64,000 bases of DNA, from contig JAFXZJ010000016.1 of assembly GCA_017541305.1 (NCBI GenBank), positions 1 to 64,000 of the forward strand. The letters run 5' to 3'. A model generated the notes under the pieces. That model was not told where the DNA came from. It saw only the letters and a program-made list of their open reading frames with translations, and did not search any database. The position numbers were made by a program, and so were the translations under genes. Source of the stretch: Clostridia bacterium (GTDB lineage Bacteria > Bacillota > Clostridia > Christensenellales > CAG-138). This document shows, one piece after another, positions 1 to 7,319 of the stretch (its first letter is position 1; every line of letters begins with the position of its first letter).

Positions 1-591
1 CTCACCGAGACCGTGAACGCCGTCTACACGGTAGTCACCGAGCCCACAGTCGAGGCTCCCGGCCTTGGCCGCTACACCGCGACCTTCGAGAACGAGCTCT
101 TCGAGACCCAGATCGTGGATGTCGAGATCCCGCAGCTCGAGCCGCAGGGATATCATATCAACGTCCACAACTACACCTCTGTCGCTGCCGCGACCACCAG
201 CATCGATCCCGATCAGCTTTACAGCGGCGAAGTCACCTTCACCGTTGACTGCGGCCTTGTCTGCGTGGTATTCGTCGACAACGGCGACGGCACCTACACC
301 CGTCTCACCTGCACCGCTGCGGGCGACGCGCACAGCTACACCGTGACCGTCACCGACGCCGACGTTGATATCGTGATCGTCGTTCGCGGCGACACCAACC
401 TCAACGGCAAGCTCGAGACTGCCGACTCCACTCTCGTCAAGAGGGCGGTTGCCGGTCTCACCCCGCTTTCCGGCGATACTGTGGCGATCAAGCTGCTTGC
501 TGCCGACGTCAACTTCTCCGGCGCTCTCCAGACCGCCGACTCAACGTTGATCCTCAGGGCGGTCGCCGGTCTTGCTCCCTTCGCCTGGTGA
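1..591 (+). CDS. Secreted protein with C-terminal dockerin-like domain (5' truncated)
   Basis: The frame is open from the first base, so the N-terminus lies outside the window; the first GTG, at 13, is probably internal. The visible part begins with a beta-rich segment containing YTATFENELF, a repeat type common in large secreted clostridial proteins. It ends in two calcium-loop repeats about 30 residues apart, GDTNLNGKLETADSTLVKRA and AADVNFSGALQTADSTLILR, which fit the duplicated F-hand of type I dockerins (Asp/Asn at loop positions 1, 3, 5 and Asp at 12). Dockerins bind cohesin modules to dock enzymes or adhesins. A strong terminator follows, and the convergent neighbour looks like a cohesin. 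Catalytic modules, if any, are upstream and unseen. Confidence 0.75.
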   Translation, partial: LTETVNAVYTVVTEPTVEAPGLGRYTATFENELFETQIVDVEIPQLEPQGYHINVHNYTSVAAATTSIDPDQLYSGEVTFTVDCGLVCVVFVDNGDGTYTRLTCTAAGDAHSYTVTVTDADVDIVIVVRGDTNLNGKLETADSTLVKRAVAGLTPLSGDTVAIKLLAADVNFSGALQTADSTLILRAVAGLAPFAW

Positions 592-614
592 TCCCAACCT
601 GCAAACCGACAAAA

Positions 615-652
615 GGGCTGCTCCGCAAACGCGGAGCAGCCCTTGTTTTTTC
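615..652 (+). terminator. Rho-independent terminator of the dockerin gene
   Basis: A perfect 12-bp GC-rich stem (615-626 with 631-642, loop AAAC) is followed by TTGTTTTTTCCC. It ends the plus-strand dockerin transcript and lies between the two convergent genes. Confidence 0.9.
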
Positions 653-678
653 CCGTATCGGGATCGTCCTTTCGGGTT

Positions 679-1794
679 TTATTTTTTCCTGTGCTTTTTG
701 CCTATCAGCACGCCTGCGGCAACACCCAGAGCCGCGGCGGAAACGCCTGCGATGATCACGGCGGCAAGAGGAAAGCCCCCTTCCCCGCCCGGCGCTTCAT
801 CCCCGGGAGCCTGCGAAGCGTTTGGTTCGCCCGTGCCGGGCGCCGTGGCTTCCGCGGAGGGCTCCGTTTCGGCCGGCGCTGTCTCTCCGGCCGTTTCGAT
901 CGGGGCCCCGGGCTCTTCGGAGACGGCTGCGCGCAGCGTCAGGTCGCCGTAAACGGGCAAAGAAAAATCATAGGGCTGCCCGTTAAGCGTCCACGCGTCA
1001 CAGCCCTCCGGCAGTTCGGGAGGGGTTATCGTTTCGCCGTCGCCCACGGACTCAACAAACAGCACTCTTCCCTCGGCGTCCTCATACGTCACTGACAGGA
1101 GCGCCGCGGCCGGTCCGGTCCCGGTCGGCTCGGCGGTATCCTGCGCCGGGGGCTGAGTGACCGCCGGCGCGGGCGTGTTTGCCGGAGCCGGGGTCGAAAC
1201 GGAAGGCGTGTTCGTTGCGGTCGGCTGTTGAGTCGCAGCAGCCGGAGCGGGAGTTTGCGTTGGCTTGGGCGTCGGCTTGGGCGTCGGCGCCGCGGTGGGT
1301 TTTGCGGTGCCTGCCGGTTCGTCCGTGGCGGCTGCGCCGCGAAGCACGCCCGCCAGCCTCATATCAATGCTCCAGTCATAGTATTCGATGTTGAAATCGT
1401 ATGCCGATTCGATCAGCGCGATAAAATCATAGCTCCTGTTTGCGTTGTATCCGGAGGCTTTTGCGAACGTGAACTCGATCAGGGTCTGCCCCCTGTCCAC
1501 GTACAGATCCATTCCGGTATCCGCCGCAAAAAAGCCCGTCGCCGCGTTGTGAACAAGCGACAGCACGCCGCTTCGGGCAGAGACGAATCCGAAAGCCCCC
1601 CTGTCGTATTCGATCGTGCCGCTTATCCCCCCGAACGTCAGCTCCGTTCCGGCTTTCAGCATGACCGTCACCTCGCCGCCCGATTCGGCGATCTCAAGAT
1701 ACAGCTCGTTCCCGGCGGCTTGCACGAAAGAAAAGCGCGCGCACGCGAGCATGAGCGCCAGCGCGAAAATCATCGATAAAAATCTTTTATACAT
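679..1794 (-). CDS. Membrane-anchored surface protein with cohesin-like domain
   Basis: The 371-residue product has a signal peptide (residues 1-26, ending FSFVQAAG). A beta-sandwich domain (about 28-130) follows with the pattern LYLEIAESGGEVTVMLKAG, then a G-x-x-G-x-I-E-Y-D strand and a final V-x-x-G-Q-T-L-I-E-F-T-F strand. This resembles cohesins, although similarity is low and only a structure would settle it. A long Pro/Thr/Ala linker (about 155-225) leads to a small InlB B-repeat-like fold, then an acidic Pro/Glu stretch and a C-terminal membrane helix ending in GKKHRKK. Such an architecture would hold the cohesin outside the membrane. It converges on a dockerin-like gene. The minus-strand promoter at 1848-1877 is its own. 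Confidence 0.7.
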   Translation of the reverse strand: MYKRFLSMIFALALMLACARFSFVQAAGNELYLEIAESGGEVTVMLKAGTELTFGGISGTIEYDRGAFGFVSARSGVLSLVHNAATGFFAADTGMDLYVDRGQTLIEFTFAKASGYNANRSYDFIALIESAYDFNIEYYDWSIDMRLAGVLRGAAATDEPAGTAKPTAAPTPKPTPKPTQTPAPAAATQQPTATNTPSVSTPAPANTPAPAVTQPPAQDTAEPTGTGPAAALLSVTYEDAEGRVLFVESVGDGETITPPELPEGCDAWTLNGQPYDFSLPVYGDLTLRAAVSEEPGAPIETAGETAPAETEPSAEATAPGTGEPNASQAPGDEAPGGEGGFPLAAVIIAGVSAAALGVAAGVLIGKKHRKK

Positions 1795-1847
1795 CAGTTT
1801 GCCCTCGGATATCTCTGATTGGCGGCCAGGTCAAGGCCGGCGCATAG

Positions 1848-1877
1848 ATTATACTATCCCCTTGAGCGTTCCGTCAA
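1848..1877 (-). promoter_or_regulatory. Sigma-A promoter of the cohesin-like gene
   Basis: On the minus strand TTGACG (1872-1877) and TATAAT (1848-1853) are separated by 18 bp, about 55 bp upstream of the ATG at 1794. Confidence 0.7.
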
Positions 1878-1930
1878 GAAAAATCGCGCCGGCAAACGAA
1901 AGAATCGCCCTCCGTTTTAAGGCTGTGCGC

Positions 1931-1959
1931 TTGAGCGGCGGTGTGAAATATGCTATAAT
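1931..1959 (+). promoter_or_regulatory. Extended -10 promoter of the GH13 gene
   Basis: TTGAGC (1931-1936), a 17-bp spacer and TATAAT (1954-1959) preceded by TGC, an extended -10. The ribosome site GAAAGGA follows just before the ATG at 1989. Confidence 0.75.
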
Positions 1960-1988
1960 CCTTTTATCAAACCACGAAAGGATACTCT

Positions 1989-3932
1989 ATGCCGAATCTT
2001 TTCGCCTGTCACAATTCAAGGGAGCTCGCCTTCAGGCAGCCCTTCGGCGCGGTGCGCACCGGTGCGCACGTCACGCTGCGCCTTTACCTTTGGGGGCCCT
2101 GGGCGCAAAGGGCCGAAGCGGTGCTGCGCACCTGGAACGGCTCCGAAAACTATTATCCCGGCGCGTCCGCCTGGCACTGCGGGGCAAGGGTGTTCACCTT
2201 CCGCATAAAGGCGCCCGACGCGCCCTGCGTGCTGTGGTACAATTTCCGTGTGACGGTCGACGGCAGGCTTTATTACGTCGGCGCGGCGGACGGCATTCTG
2301 CGTTCCGGCGAATCGAAGCTGACGCGCGACATACCGCACGATTTTCGCATAACCGTCTATGACCGAGGCTTTGACACGCCCGAGGGTTTCCGCGGAAGGA
2401 TCGCCTATCAGATATTCCCCGACCGGTTCGCGCGGGGCGAAAGCGGCGGCGCCGATCCCAACGGGCACGCGGCCTATGGGTGGCGCATGAGCGAAAAGCG
2501 CTGGGACGAGGAGGTCGATCATCTCCCCCGCGACGGCGAAAAATACTATTCCCCGCAGGATCATTATCTGGGCAATTTCGCCGGAATACGCGAAAAGATA
2601 CCCTATCTTGAATCCCTCGGCGTTGGGGTGATCTATTTGAACCCCATTTTCCTTTCGCCCTATAATCACCGTTACAGCATATCGGATTACATGAAGGTCG
2701 ATCCGCTGCTTGGCACCGAGGAGGAATTCGCCTCGCTCTGCGCCGAGCTCAAGGCGCACGGCATAAAGGTGATACTCGACGGCGTGTTCTCGCACACCGG
2801 CGACGACAGCATCTATTTCGACAAATTCGGCAAATTCGGCGGCGGCGCTTACCTCGATCCCGATTCTCCCTACCGCGAATGGTATGTGTTTTCCGAAAGC
2901 TACCGCCACGGCTATCGCTGCTGGTGGGATTTCGAATCCCTTCCCGAGGTGGATGAGCTTACGCCCTCGTACATGGAATTCATCGCGCGTGTGCTTGAAA
3001 AATGGATACGCCTTGGCGCCTCCGGCTGGAGGCTCGACGTGGCCGACGAGCTGCCCGACGAATTCATCAAATTCCTTCGCCTGCGCCTGAAGGCGATCGA
3101 TCCTAACGCCCTGCTCATCGGCGAGGTGTGGGAGGACGCGGCGCTGAAGGAGGACGGCTTCGGCCGCCGCCGCGAATACGTGAACGGGCTGGAGCTTGAC
3201 GGGGTGATGGATTACCCCTTCCTTGAGGCGGCGGTGAGCTTCCTTTTGGGCGGCGGCGATTCATTCGCGCTGCGCTCCGCGCTCGGCGCACAGCTCGAGG
3301 GCTATCCCTCCTGCTTCATGCGCGCGCAGCTTGGCATGCTGGGCTCGCACGATACCGAGCGCATACTTTCCGTGCTTGCGGGGGGGCCGATAAAGAGCGG
3401 CTTATCACGGCCCGAGCAGCTTGCCTGGCGGCCCGCTCCCGAGTCCGAAGCGATCGCGCCAAGGCGCCTTATGCTTGCCTCCGCGCTGCAGTTTTCAATG
3501 CCGTTCATGCCCTGCGTCTATTACGGCGACGAGGCGGGCCTGCGCGGCCTTGCCGATCCCTTCTGCCGCAGGCCCTATCCCTGGGGGCACGAGAACGCTC
3601 AGCTGCTTTCGCATTACAGGCGTATCGCGGCCGTTCGCAGCGAAAACGGCGTGTTCATAACGGGCCTGACCTCGTTCGCGGCTCCCGATCCGGACGTGTT
3701 CGCCATTGCCCGCACGGGCGGCGGCGAGGCGCTGACCGTGCTGAACCGATCGCAGCGTGAAGCGCGCATAACGCTTGCTCCCGAGGATTTCTCCGAGGGC
3801 GAGGCCGCGCCTGCGCTACGGGGCGAGTATGAAGCCGCGATAAGCGGCAAAAGCATGACGGCCGACGGCTTTATCGAGCTTGACCTGCCTCCGCTTTCGT
3901 TTGAGATGCTCATACTCAGGCGTCCTCAATAA
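1989..3932 (+). CDS. GH13 alpha-glucosidase / neopullulanase-like alpha-glucan hydrolase
   Basis: A 647-residue alpha-amylase-family enzyme expected to cleave alpha-1,4 (perhaps alpha-1,6) bonds of maltodextrins, pullulan or cyclodextrins. There is no signal peptide, so it probably acts in the cytoplasm on imported oligosaccharides. The N-terminal ~125 residues form a beta domain like the CBM34 of neopullulanases. The (beta/alpha)8 barrel shows all GH13 motifs: DGVFSHTG (region I), GWRLDVADE with nucleophile D350 (II), GEVWED with acid/base E379 (III) and GSHDTER with D455 (IV), then YYGDEAGL. A short C-terminal beta domain ends it. Length fits neopullulanase/cyclomaltodextrinase enzymes; the exact substrate cannot be read from sequence. 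Confidence 0.92.
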   Translation: MPNLFACHNSRELAFRQPFGAVRTGAHVTLRLYLWGPWAQRAEAVLRTWNGSENYYPGASAWHCGARVFTFRIKAPDAPCVLWYNFRVTVDGRLYYVGAADGILRSGESKLTRDIPHDFRITVYDRGFDTPEGFRGRIAYQIFPDRFARGESGGADPNGHAAYGWRMSEKRWDEEVDHLPRDGEKYYSPQDHYLGNFAGIREKIPYLESLGVGVIYLNPIFLSPYNHRYSISDYMKVDPLLGTEEEFASLCAELKAHGIKVILDGVFSHTGDDSIYFDKFGKFGGGAYLDPDSPYREWYVFSESYRHGYRCWWDFESLPEVDELTPSYMEFIARVLEKWIRLGASGWRLDVADELPDEFIKFLRLRLKAIDPNALLIGEVWEDAALKEDGFGRRREYVNGLELDGVMDYPFLEAAVSFLLGGGDSFALRSALGAQLEGYPSCFMRAQLGMLGSHDTERILSVLAGGPIKSGLSRPEQLAWRPAPESEAIAPRRLMLASALQFSMPFMPCVYYGDEAGLRGLADPFCRRPYPWGHENAQLLSHYRRIAAVRSENGVFITGLTSFAAPDPDVFAIARTGGGEALTVLNRSQREARITLAPEDFSEGEAAPALRGEYEAAISGKSMTADGFIELDLPPLSFEMLILRRPQ

Positions 3933-3944
3933 AAACAAAAATGC

Positions 3945-3973
3945 TTGCGCGCGTCCCCGGTTTGGGTTATAAT
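3945..3973 (+). promoter_or_regulatory. Promoter of the dapF operon
   Basis: TTGCGC (3945-3950), a 17-bp spacer and a perfect TATAAT (3968-3973), 60 bp before the dapF ATG. Confidence 0.7.
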
Positions 3974-4032
3974 AAAGTGAATCAATATGCGGGCGGGCAG
4001 TTTTCCCCGCCGGGAAAGGCACGGATATCGGT

Positions 4033-4875
4033 ATGGTGATCGATTTTTATAAGCTGCACGGGCTTGGCAACGACATGATCGTGATAGACGACCGCGAGGG
4101 CCGCATCTCCCCCGCGGAAATGCCCAGGGTGGCAAGGAAGCTCTGCAACCGCAGGCTGGGAGTCGGCGGCGACTGTCTGCTCGTCGCTCGCGGGAGCGAT
4201 ATCGCCGATATCTCAATGCTCGTCTACAATTCCGACGGCACGCAGGCGCAGATGTGCGGCAACGGCATACGCTGCTTCTCACGCGTGGTTTACGAGGAGG
4301 GCTGGATCCCCTTCGACGGGTTCAGCGTGGAGACCCTTTCGGGCGTAAAGCGTCCCCAGCTGCTGCTGATGGACGGCCAGGTAAAGGCCGTGCGCGTGGA
4401 TATGGGCGTGCCGAGCTTCCTCACCGGCGACATACCCATGGAATGCGATTCCGAGGAATTCATACGCAGGCCCATCGTTTCCGCCGACCGCGAATTCATC
4501 GCCACCGCCGTAAACACCGGCATACCCCAGCTCGTCGTTTTCGTTGACGACGTGCGCTCGCTCGATATAGAAAAATACGGTCTGCCCCTTGAGCATCACG
4601 AGTTCTTCCCCGAAAAGACCAACGTATCCTTCGTTGAGATCGAGGACAGAAGATCCGTCATACTCCGCACCTGGGAGCGCGGCTGCGGGGCCACGCTCTG
4701 CTGCGGCACGGGCGCAGCGGCGGTCGCCGCCGCCTGCATAAAATCCGGCCTGACCGACCGCGTCGTCAACGTGCGCGTGCCCCTTGGCAGTCTGCGCATC
4801 GAATGGGACGGCGAAGGCAGCATATACATGTCCGGCCCCGCCGAAAAGGTATTTTACGGCAAGGCCTTCATTTAA
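4033..4875 (+). CDS. dapF: Diaminopimelate epimerase
   Basis: Converts LL- to meso-diaminopimelate, the last step before lysine and a peptidoglycan precursor. The protein has 280 residues, the usual length. Both halves of the pseudo-symmetric fold carry the catalytic cysteines of the family: C75 in QMCGNGIRC and C224 in ERGCGATLCCGTGA. The N-terminus FYKLHGLGNDMIVID is also typical. It is the first gene of a co-directional cluster (dapF, TSCPD protein, membrane protein, dusB) with a promoter about 60 bp upstream. Confidence 0.97.
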   Translation: MVIDFYKLHGLGNDMIVIDDREGRISPAEMPRVARKLCNRRLGVGGDCLLVARGSDIADISMLVYNSDGTQAQMCGNGIRCFSRVVYEEGWIPFDGFSVETLSGVKRPQLLLMDGQVKAVRVDMGVPSFLTGDIPMECDSEEFIRRPIVSADREFIATAVNTGIPQLVVFVDDVRSLDIEKYGLPLEHHEFFPEKTNVSFVEIEDRRSVILRTWERGCGATLCCGTGAAAVAAACIKSGLTDRVVNVRVPLGSLRIEWDGEGSIYMSGPAEKVFYGKAFI

Positions 4876-4901
4876 AGCAATATCCCGATTGGAGGATCAA
4901 T

Positions 4902-5150
4902 ATGCATTACACCTATAAAACTTCCGGCACCTGCTCCACCATGATCGATTTCGACATTGTGGACGGCAAGCTTCACAACATCGTATTCACCAACGGCTGC
5001 AACGGCAACCTGAAATCCATCGGCAGGCTGCTTGAAGGCGCCGATCCCGCTTTCGCCATCGAGCGTCTTGACGGCGTGCAGTGCGGCGGCAGCCCCACCT
5101 CCTGCGGGGATCAGCTTGCGCGCGCCATTAAGCAGGCCGTAAATGGCTAA
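4902..5150 (+). CDS. TSCPD-domain small cysteine protein (TIGR03905-like)
   Basis: An 82-residue protein starting at ATG 4902 with GGAGG seven bases upstream; the frame is open further 5' but that part overlaps dapF. It matches the small TSCPD family whose domain is also found at the C-terminus of class II ribonucleotide reductases. Four cysteines are spaced as expected (C11, C33, C61, C68), including GTCS, NGCNGN and SPTSCGDQLA. The cysteines could bind metal. Its stop overlaps the next start by 8 bases, so translation is probably coupled. The cellular role of the stand-alone family is not known. Confidence 0.85.
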   Translation: MHYTYKTSGTCSTMIDFDIVDGKLHNIVFTNGCNGNLKSIGRLLEGADPAFAIERLDGVQCGGSPTSCGDQLARAIKQAVNG

Positions 5151-5715
5151 GGCTAATAAAAATCCGCTTGGCAAGGCCCGGCGGTCCATATGGTTCGTGC
5201 TGCGCGCGGTGCTTATAATAAGCGCCGTGCTGGGCTTGGCTTACGCCGTTTTCACCGAGGCGATGTATATAAGCAATATGTTCATCGTCACCACCGAGGG
5301 CATGGAGCAAAGGGCCGATACCGTGCTTGAAAACGGGTCGATCTCCGAGCTTAAGCAGTATTTCACCGACGGCTTCCTTGAGCATGACGAGCTTTTGAAC
5401 AGCGGCGCTTACCTTGATTACGCCGTTGATTCCTATGATTACCGCTATGATATCAAGGGCATAAGCGTTATGCCCTGGTCCAAAACGGGCACCGTCACCT
5501 ATATCGAGCGCATACCCACCATTCGCGGCTCCGCCGTGTCGGACGAGGTGCAGGGGCCCGTTACGCCCTGGATCCCCATGCATTACAAGGTGAACCTTGT
5601 TAAGATCGAGGGCCGCTGGCTTATCGACAGCCTTGTGGTCGTTGAGGAAAACCCGCCCGAGGATGCGCGCCCCACTCCCGATTACAGCCTGATCGAGGGC
5701 ACTCAAAAGCCTTGA
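5143..5715 (+). CDS. Membrane-anchored protein of unknown function
   Basis: A 190-residue protein with a basic N-terminus, one membrane helix (about residues 16-38) and a roughly 145-residue extracytoplasmic part with no family I recognise. The outer part includes a stretch (about 50-85) with acidic and aromatic residues and a strand KVNLVKIEGRWLIDSLVVV that resembles the end of an NTF2-like or DUF4829-type fold; this is only an impression. It overlaps the TSCPD gene by 8 bases and dusB by 4 bases, so it belongs to this operon. Confidence 0.7.
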   Translation: MAKANKNPLGKARRSIWFVLRAVLIISAVLGLAYAVFTEAMYISNMFIVTTEGMEQRADTVLENGSISELKQYFTDGFLEHDELLNSGAYLDYAVDSYDYRYDIKGISVMPWSKTGTVTYIERIPTIRGSAVSDEVQGPVTPWIPMHYKVNLVKIEGRWLIDSLVVVEENPPEDARPTPDYSLIEGTQKP

Positions 5716-6695
5716 CACTTCCCGTTTTCACAAAGCATAAGCTGCCCGTGGTGCTTGCGCCGATGGCAGGCGTTTCGGATTCCGTGTTCCGCCGCATTTG
5801 CGTGGAGCACGGCTGTGATTTCACTTACACCGAAATGGTCAGCGCCAAGGGGCTTTTTTACGGCGGAAGCAAAACGAAGTCGCTGCTTGCGGTTTCCCCC
5901 GCCGAGCGTCCCTGCGCGGTGCAGCTGTTCGGCTCCGAGCCCGATATAGTATCCGACATGATAAAGCGCATCGCCGACGAGACGGCGGGCGATATCGCCA
6001 TGATCGATATAAACATGGGCTGCCCCATGCCCAAGATCACCGGCAACGGCGAAGGCTCCGCGCTGATGCGCGATATCCCCAAGGCGGCAAGGCTGATGGA
6101 GGCGGCCGCAAAGGCTTCGCCCCTGCCCGTCAGCTGCAAATTCCGCAAGGGCTGGGATGAAAAAAGCGCAAACGCCGTGGAATTCGCAAGGGCTATGGAG
6201 CAGAGCGGCGCGGCGCTTTTGACCGTTCACGGGCGCACGCGCGAGCAGCTGTATCACGGCCGGGCCGACAGGGATATGATCGCACGCGTGGTCGAAGCCG
6301 TTTCGATACCCGTGTTCGGCAACGGCGATATCTTTTCGGGCGGATCCGCGCTCGACATGCTTGAAACCACCCGCTGCGCGGGGCTGATGGTGGCCCGCGG
6401 CGCCGAGGGCAACCCCTTTATATTCGACGAGATACGGGCCGCGCTCGACGGCGTGCCATTCACCCCTCCCACCGACGTGCAGCGCATGGACGAAGCCCTG
6501 CGTCACGCCGAGGGCTTTATAAGCGAAAAGGATCCGCGCCTTTTCCCCGAGCTTCGCAAGCACATGTCGTGGTATTCAAAGGGCATGCGCGGCGCGATAG
6601 ATTTCAGGCGGGCGGTGAATCTTGCGGGAACGCCCTCCGAGCTTCTCGGCATAATACGCGCCTTCCGCGAAAGCCTTGTTGGGGTAACGGAATAA
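5712..6695 (+). CDS. dusB: tRNA-dihydrouridine synthase (DusB-type)
   Basis: An FMN enzyme that reduces uridines in the D-loop of tRNA. The start is a TTG in a TTGA overlap with the preceding stop, which leaves the family N-terminus (LAPMAGVSDSVFR) intact; no ATG lies at a suitable place. The 327-residue TIM barrel shows the NMGCPMPKI motif with the catalytic cysteine, the CKFRKGWD strand, VHGRTREQLYHG and the FMN-phosphate loop GNGDIFSG. The C-terminal helical domain (HMSWYSKGMRGA) binds tRNA. It is the last gene of the dapF operon. Confidence 0.94.
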   Translation: MTLPVFTKHKLPVVLAPMAGVSDSVFRRICVEHGCDFTYTEMVSAKGLFYGGSKTKSLLAVSPAERPCAVQLFGSEPDIVSDMIKRIADETAGDIAMIDINMGCPMPKITGNGEGSALMRDIPKAARLMEAAAKASPLPVSCKFRKGWDEKSANAVEFARAMEQSGAALLTVHGRTREQLYHGRADRDMIARVVEAVSIPVFGNGDIFSGGSALDMLETTRCAGLMVARGAEGNPFIFDEIRAALDGVPFTPPTDVQRMDEALRHAEGFISEKDPRLFPELRKHMSWYSKGMRGAIDFRRAVNLAGTPSELLGIIRAFRESLVGVTE

Positions 6696-6710
6696 ATTTC
6701 TTTATTTTGC

Positions 6711-6739
6711 TTGACAAACGCGAAAAGCCTGCATATAAT
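6711..6739 (+). promoter_or_regulatory. Consensus promoter of greA
   Basis: Perfect TTGACA (6711-6716), a 17-bp spacer and TATAAT (6734-6739), starting 15 bp after the dusB stop. Confidence 0.9.
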
Positions 6740-6791
6740 TCATACGATATGCGTTGAACCGCTCAACATAATTGAAAGGAATCACATAAAA

Positions 6792-7262
6792 ATGGCAGAG
6801 GTCTATTTAACTCCCGAAGGAAAAAAAGAGCTTGACGATAAGCTGGCTTATCTTAAGAATATCCGCAGGACCGAGATCGCGGAGCTGATCTCCGAGGCTC
6901 GCGCGCAGGGCGACCTTTCGGAAAACGCCGAATACGACGCGGCGAAGGAGCTGCAGGCGAAGAACGAATACGAGATCGCCGAAGTCGAGGCCATGCTCAA
7001 GAACGCGATCGTGATAGAGAACGCCTCTTCCGACGCGAACACCGTTGCCGTGGGCTCCACCGTGATGCTTCACAACAGCACCCGCAATAAGGACGTCGAA
7101 TATCAGATCGTCGGCGCTGCCGAGGCCGATCCCTTCAAGAACCGCATCTCCAATAACTCCCCCGTGGGCAACGCGCTCATCGGCCGCAAGGTGGGCGAGG
7201 AGGTCGAGGTCAACACCCCCGGCGGCATCGTGAAGTTCAGGATCAAGGGCATCAAGGGCTGA
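6792..7262 (+). CDS. greA: Transcription elongation factor GreA
   Basis: Rescues backtracked RNA polymerase by stimulating its RNA cleavage. ATG 6792 with GAAAGGA upstream gives 156 residues, the usual GreA length; the frame extends further 5' only into the promoter. The N-terminal coiled coil begins VYLTPEGKKELDDKL. Its tip carries the acidic residues of DLSENAEYDAAKE, which reach the polymerase active site. The C-terminal FKBP-like domain ends TPGGIVKFRIKGI. It has its own consensus promoter and a terminator. Confidence 0.97.
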   Translation: MAEVYLTPEGKKELDDKLAYLKNIRRTEIAELISEARAQGDLSENAEYDAAKELQAKNEYEIAEVEAMLKNAIVIENASSDANTVAVGSTVMLHNSTRNKDVEYQIVGAAEADPFKNRISNNSPVGNALIGRKVGEEVEVNTPGGIVKFRIKGIKG

Positions 7263-7277
7263 TAAACAGCGGCAAAA

Positions 7278-7312
7278 AGCCGGGAAGGGGCTGCCTTCCC
7301 GGCTAATTATTT
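7278..7312. terminator. Bidirectional terminator between greA and the peptide-binding protein
   Basis: An 11-bp GC-rich stem (7278-7288 with 7294-7304). On the minus strand it is followed by CTTTTTGCC, on the plus strand by AATTATTT, so it can serve both convergent genes. Confidence 0.8.
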
Positions 7313-7319
7313 GCGCTCA

